DNA of 64,000 nt from an uncultured Holophaga sp. (GTDB taxonomy: Bacteria > Acidobacteriota > Holophagae > Holophagales > Holophagaceae): positions 955,001 through 1,019,000 of the forward strand of contig NZ_OY781925.1 of the NCBI RefSeq assembly GCF_963677305.1, given 5' to 3'. A model generated the notes under the pieces. The model made no database searches and was not told the DNA's origin. It was given only the letters and a program-made list of their open reading frames with translations. Made by a program: the position numbers and the translations under genes. This document shows positions 63,806-64,000 of this stretch, one piece after another (the first letter of the stretch is position 1; every line of letters begins with the position of its first letter).

Positions 63806-64000
63806 ATGAAGACCAACGCCGACATCCTGGCCGAGAAGAAGGAGCGCATCCGCAAGGCGGTCGCCCTGGAGCAGCCTGACCGCACACCGGTCGTGACCAT
63901 GGCGGACAGCTTCTGTGCCCGCCACCTGGGCGTGCCCATGGGCGAGTTCTGCAGCAGCCTGAAGGCCTCCAGTCGCGTCATGCTGGACTCCGTCAAGCAG
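63806..64000 (+). CDS. UroD-family methyltransferase, N-terminal fragment (cut by window end)
   Basis: Sixty-five codons are visible. The start KKERIRKAVALEQPDRTPVV matches the N-terminus of UroD-superfamily corrinoid methyltransferases (compare ATLALQPVDRIVC and ATINLQPTDRVVC in the two copies at 11064 and 14021). GAGGTG lies 5 bases before the ATG. The rest lies outside the window, so neither the metal motif nor any corrinoid partner can be seen. It is probably the target of the divergent IclR regulator. Confidence 0.75.
   Translation, partial: MKTNADILAEKKERIRKAVALEQPDRTPVVTMADSFCARHLGVPMGEFCSSLKASSRVMLDSVKQ

Overview
The window comes from a GC-rich, Gram-negative, largely anaerobic bacterium. 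It has a TonB receptor, lipoproteins, Tat export, corrinoid methyltransferases, indolepyruvate:ferredoxin oxidoreductase and multihaem c-type cytochrome respiration. The mix resembles Acidobacteriota of the Holophaga/Geothrix type (methoxy-aromatic demethylators and metal or organic-acceptor respirers). That placement is inferred from gene content and was not tested by phylogeny.

Layout. 1-2290: 3' part of a 23S rRNA, 5S rRNA and terminator. 2420-7712 (minus): iorAB, an AraC-family regulator, a ferredoxin and a soluble fumarate-reductase-like flavoprotein. 7928-10416 (plus): lytic transglycosylase coupled to a CxxxCC protein. 10429-16248: two tandem copies of a module made of a UroD-type methyltransferase, a corrinoid protein and a divergent LysR regulator. 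16298-22465: MATE pump, glnS, a membrane EAL protein and an aminotransferase. 22453-27188 (minus): TonB receptor, a short TiaS-like protein, a small Cys-rich protein and a NarI/HdrD-like membrane Fe-S oxidoreductase. 27472-31741 (plus): tpx, an OYE-family enzyme, then tatA + Tat-exported flavoprotein + tetrahaem cytochrome c, which together look like a split periplasmic flavocytochrome reductase. 31776-38574: C_GCAxxG protein, gltX, a hybrid sensor kinase, an MglA-like GTPase and an FHA-RDD protein. 38640-43562 (plus): an envelope cluster with an Rpf-like protein, an acyltransferase-3/SGNH fusion and two coupled SGNH hydrolases. 43593-49339: ssb, a class I glutamine amidotransferase, a sensor kinase, hrpB and trmO. 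49440-55333 (plus): a tandemly duplicated surface module. Each copy has a conserved leader, a beta-helix lipoprotein, a conserved hairpin and an exported bactofilin-like protein. 55470-62309: exported protein, ribB under an FMN riboswitch, a MagIII-like glycosylase, a PPC/DUF296 protein, a Ski2-like helicase, a DUF1003 protein and a lone FlgC-like protein. 62534-64000: an IclR regulator, paired palindromic operators and the start of a third UroD-type methyltransferase, cut by the window end.

How it fits together. Three UroD-type methyltransferases, each next to its own regulator, and two almost identical corrinoid proteins suggest one-carbon metabolism fed by several methyl donors. The two fumarate-reductase-like flavoproteins (one cytoplasmic with ferredoxin, one periplasmic with a tetrahaem cytochrome) suggest reduction of unsaturated organic acids as electron sinks. 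The least explained part is the duplicated lipoprotein/bactofilin module with its conserved leader, followed by the short TiaS-like/HdrD-like operon behind a TonB receptor. No transposase, integrase, CRISPR array or tRNA gene was seen.
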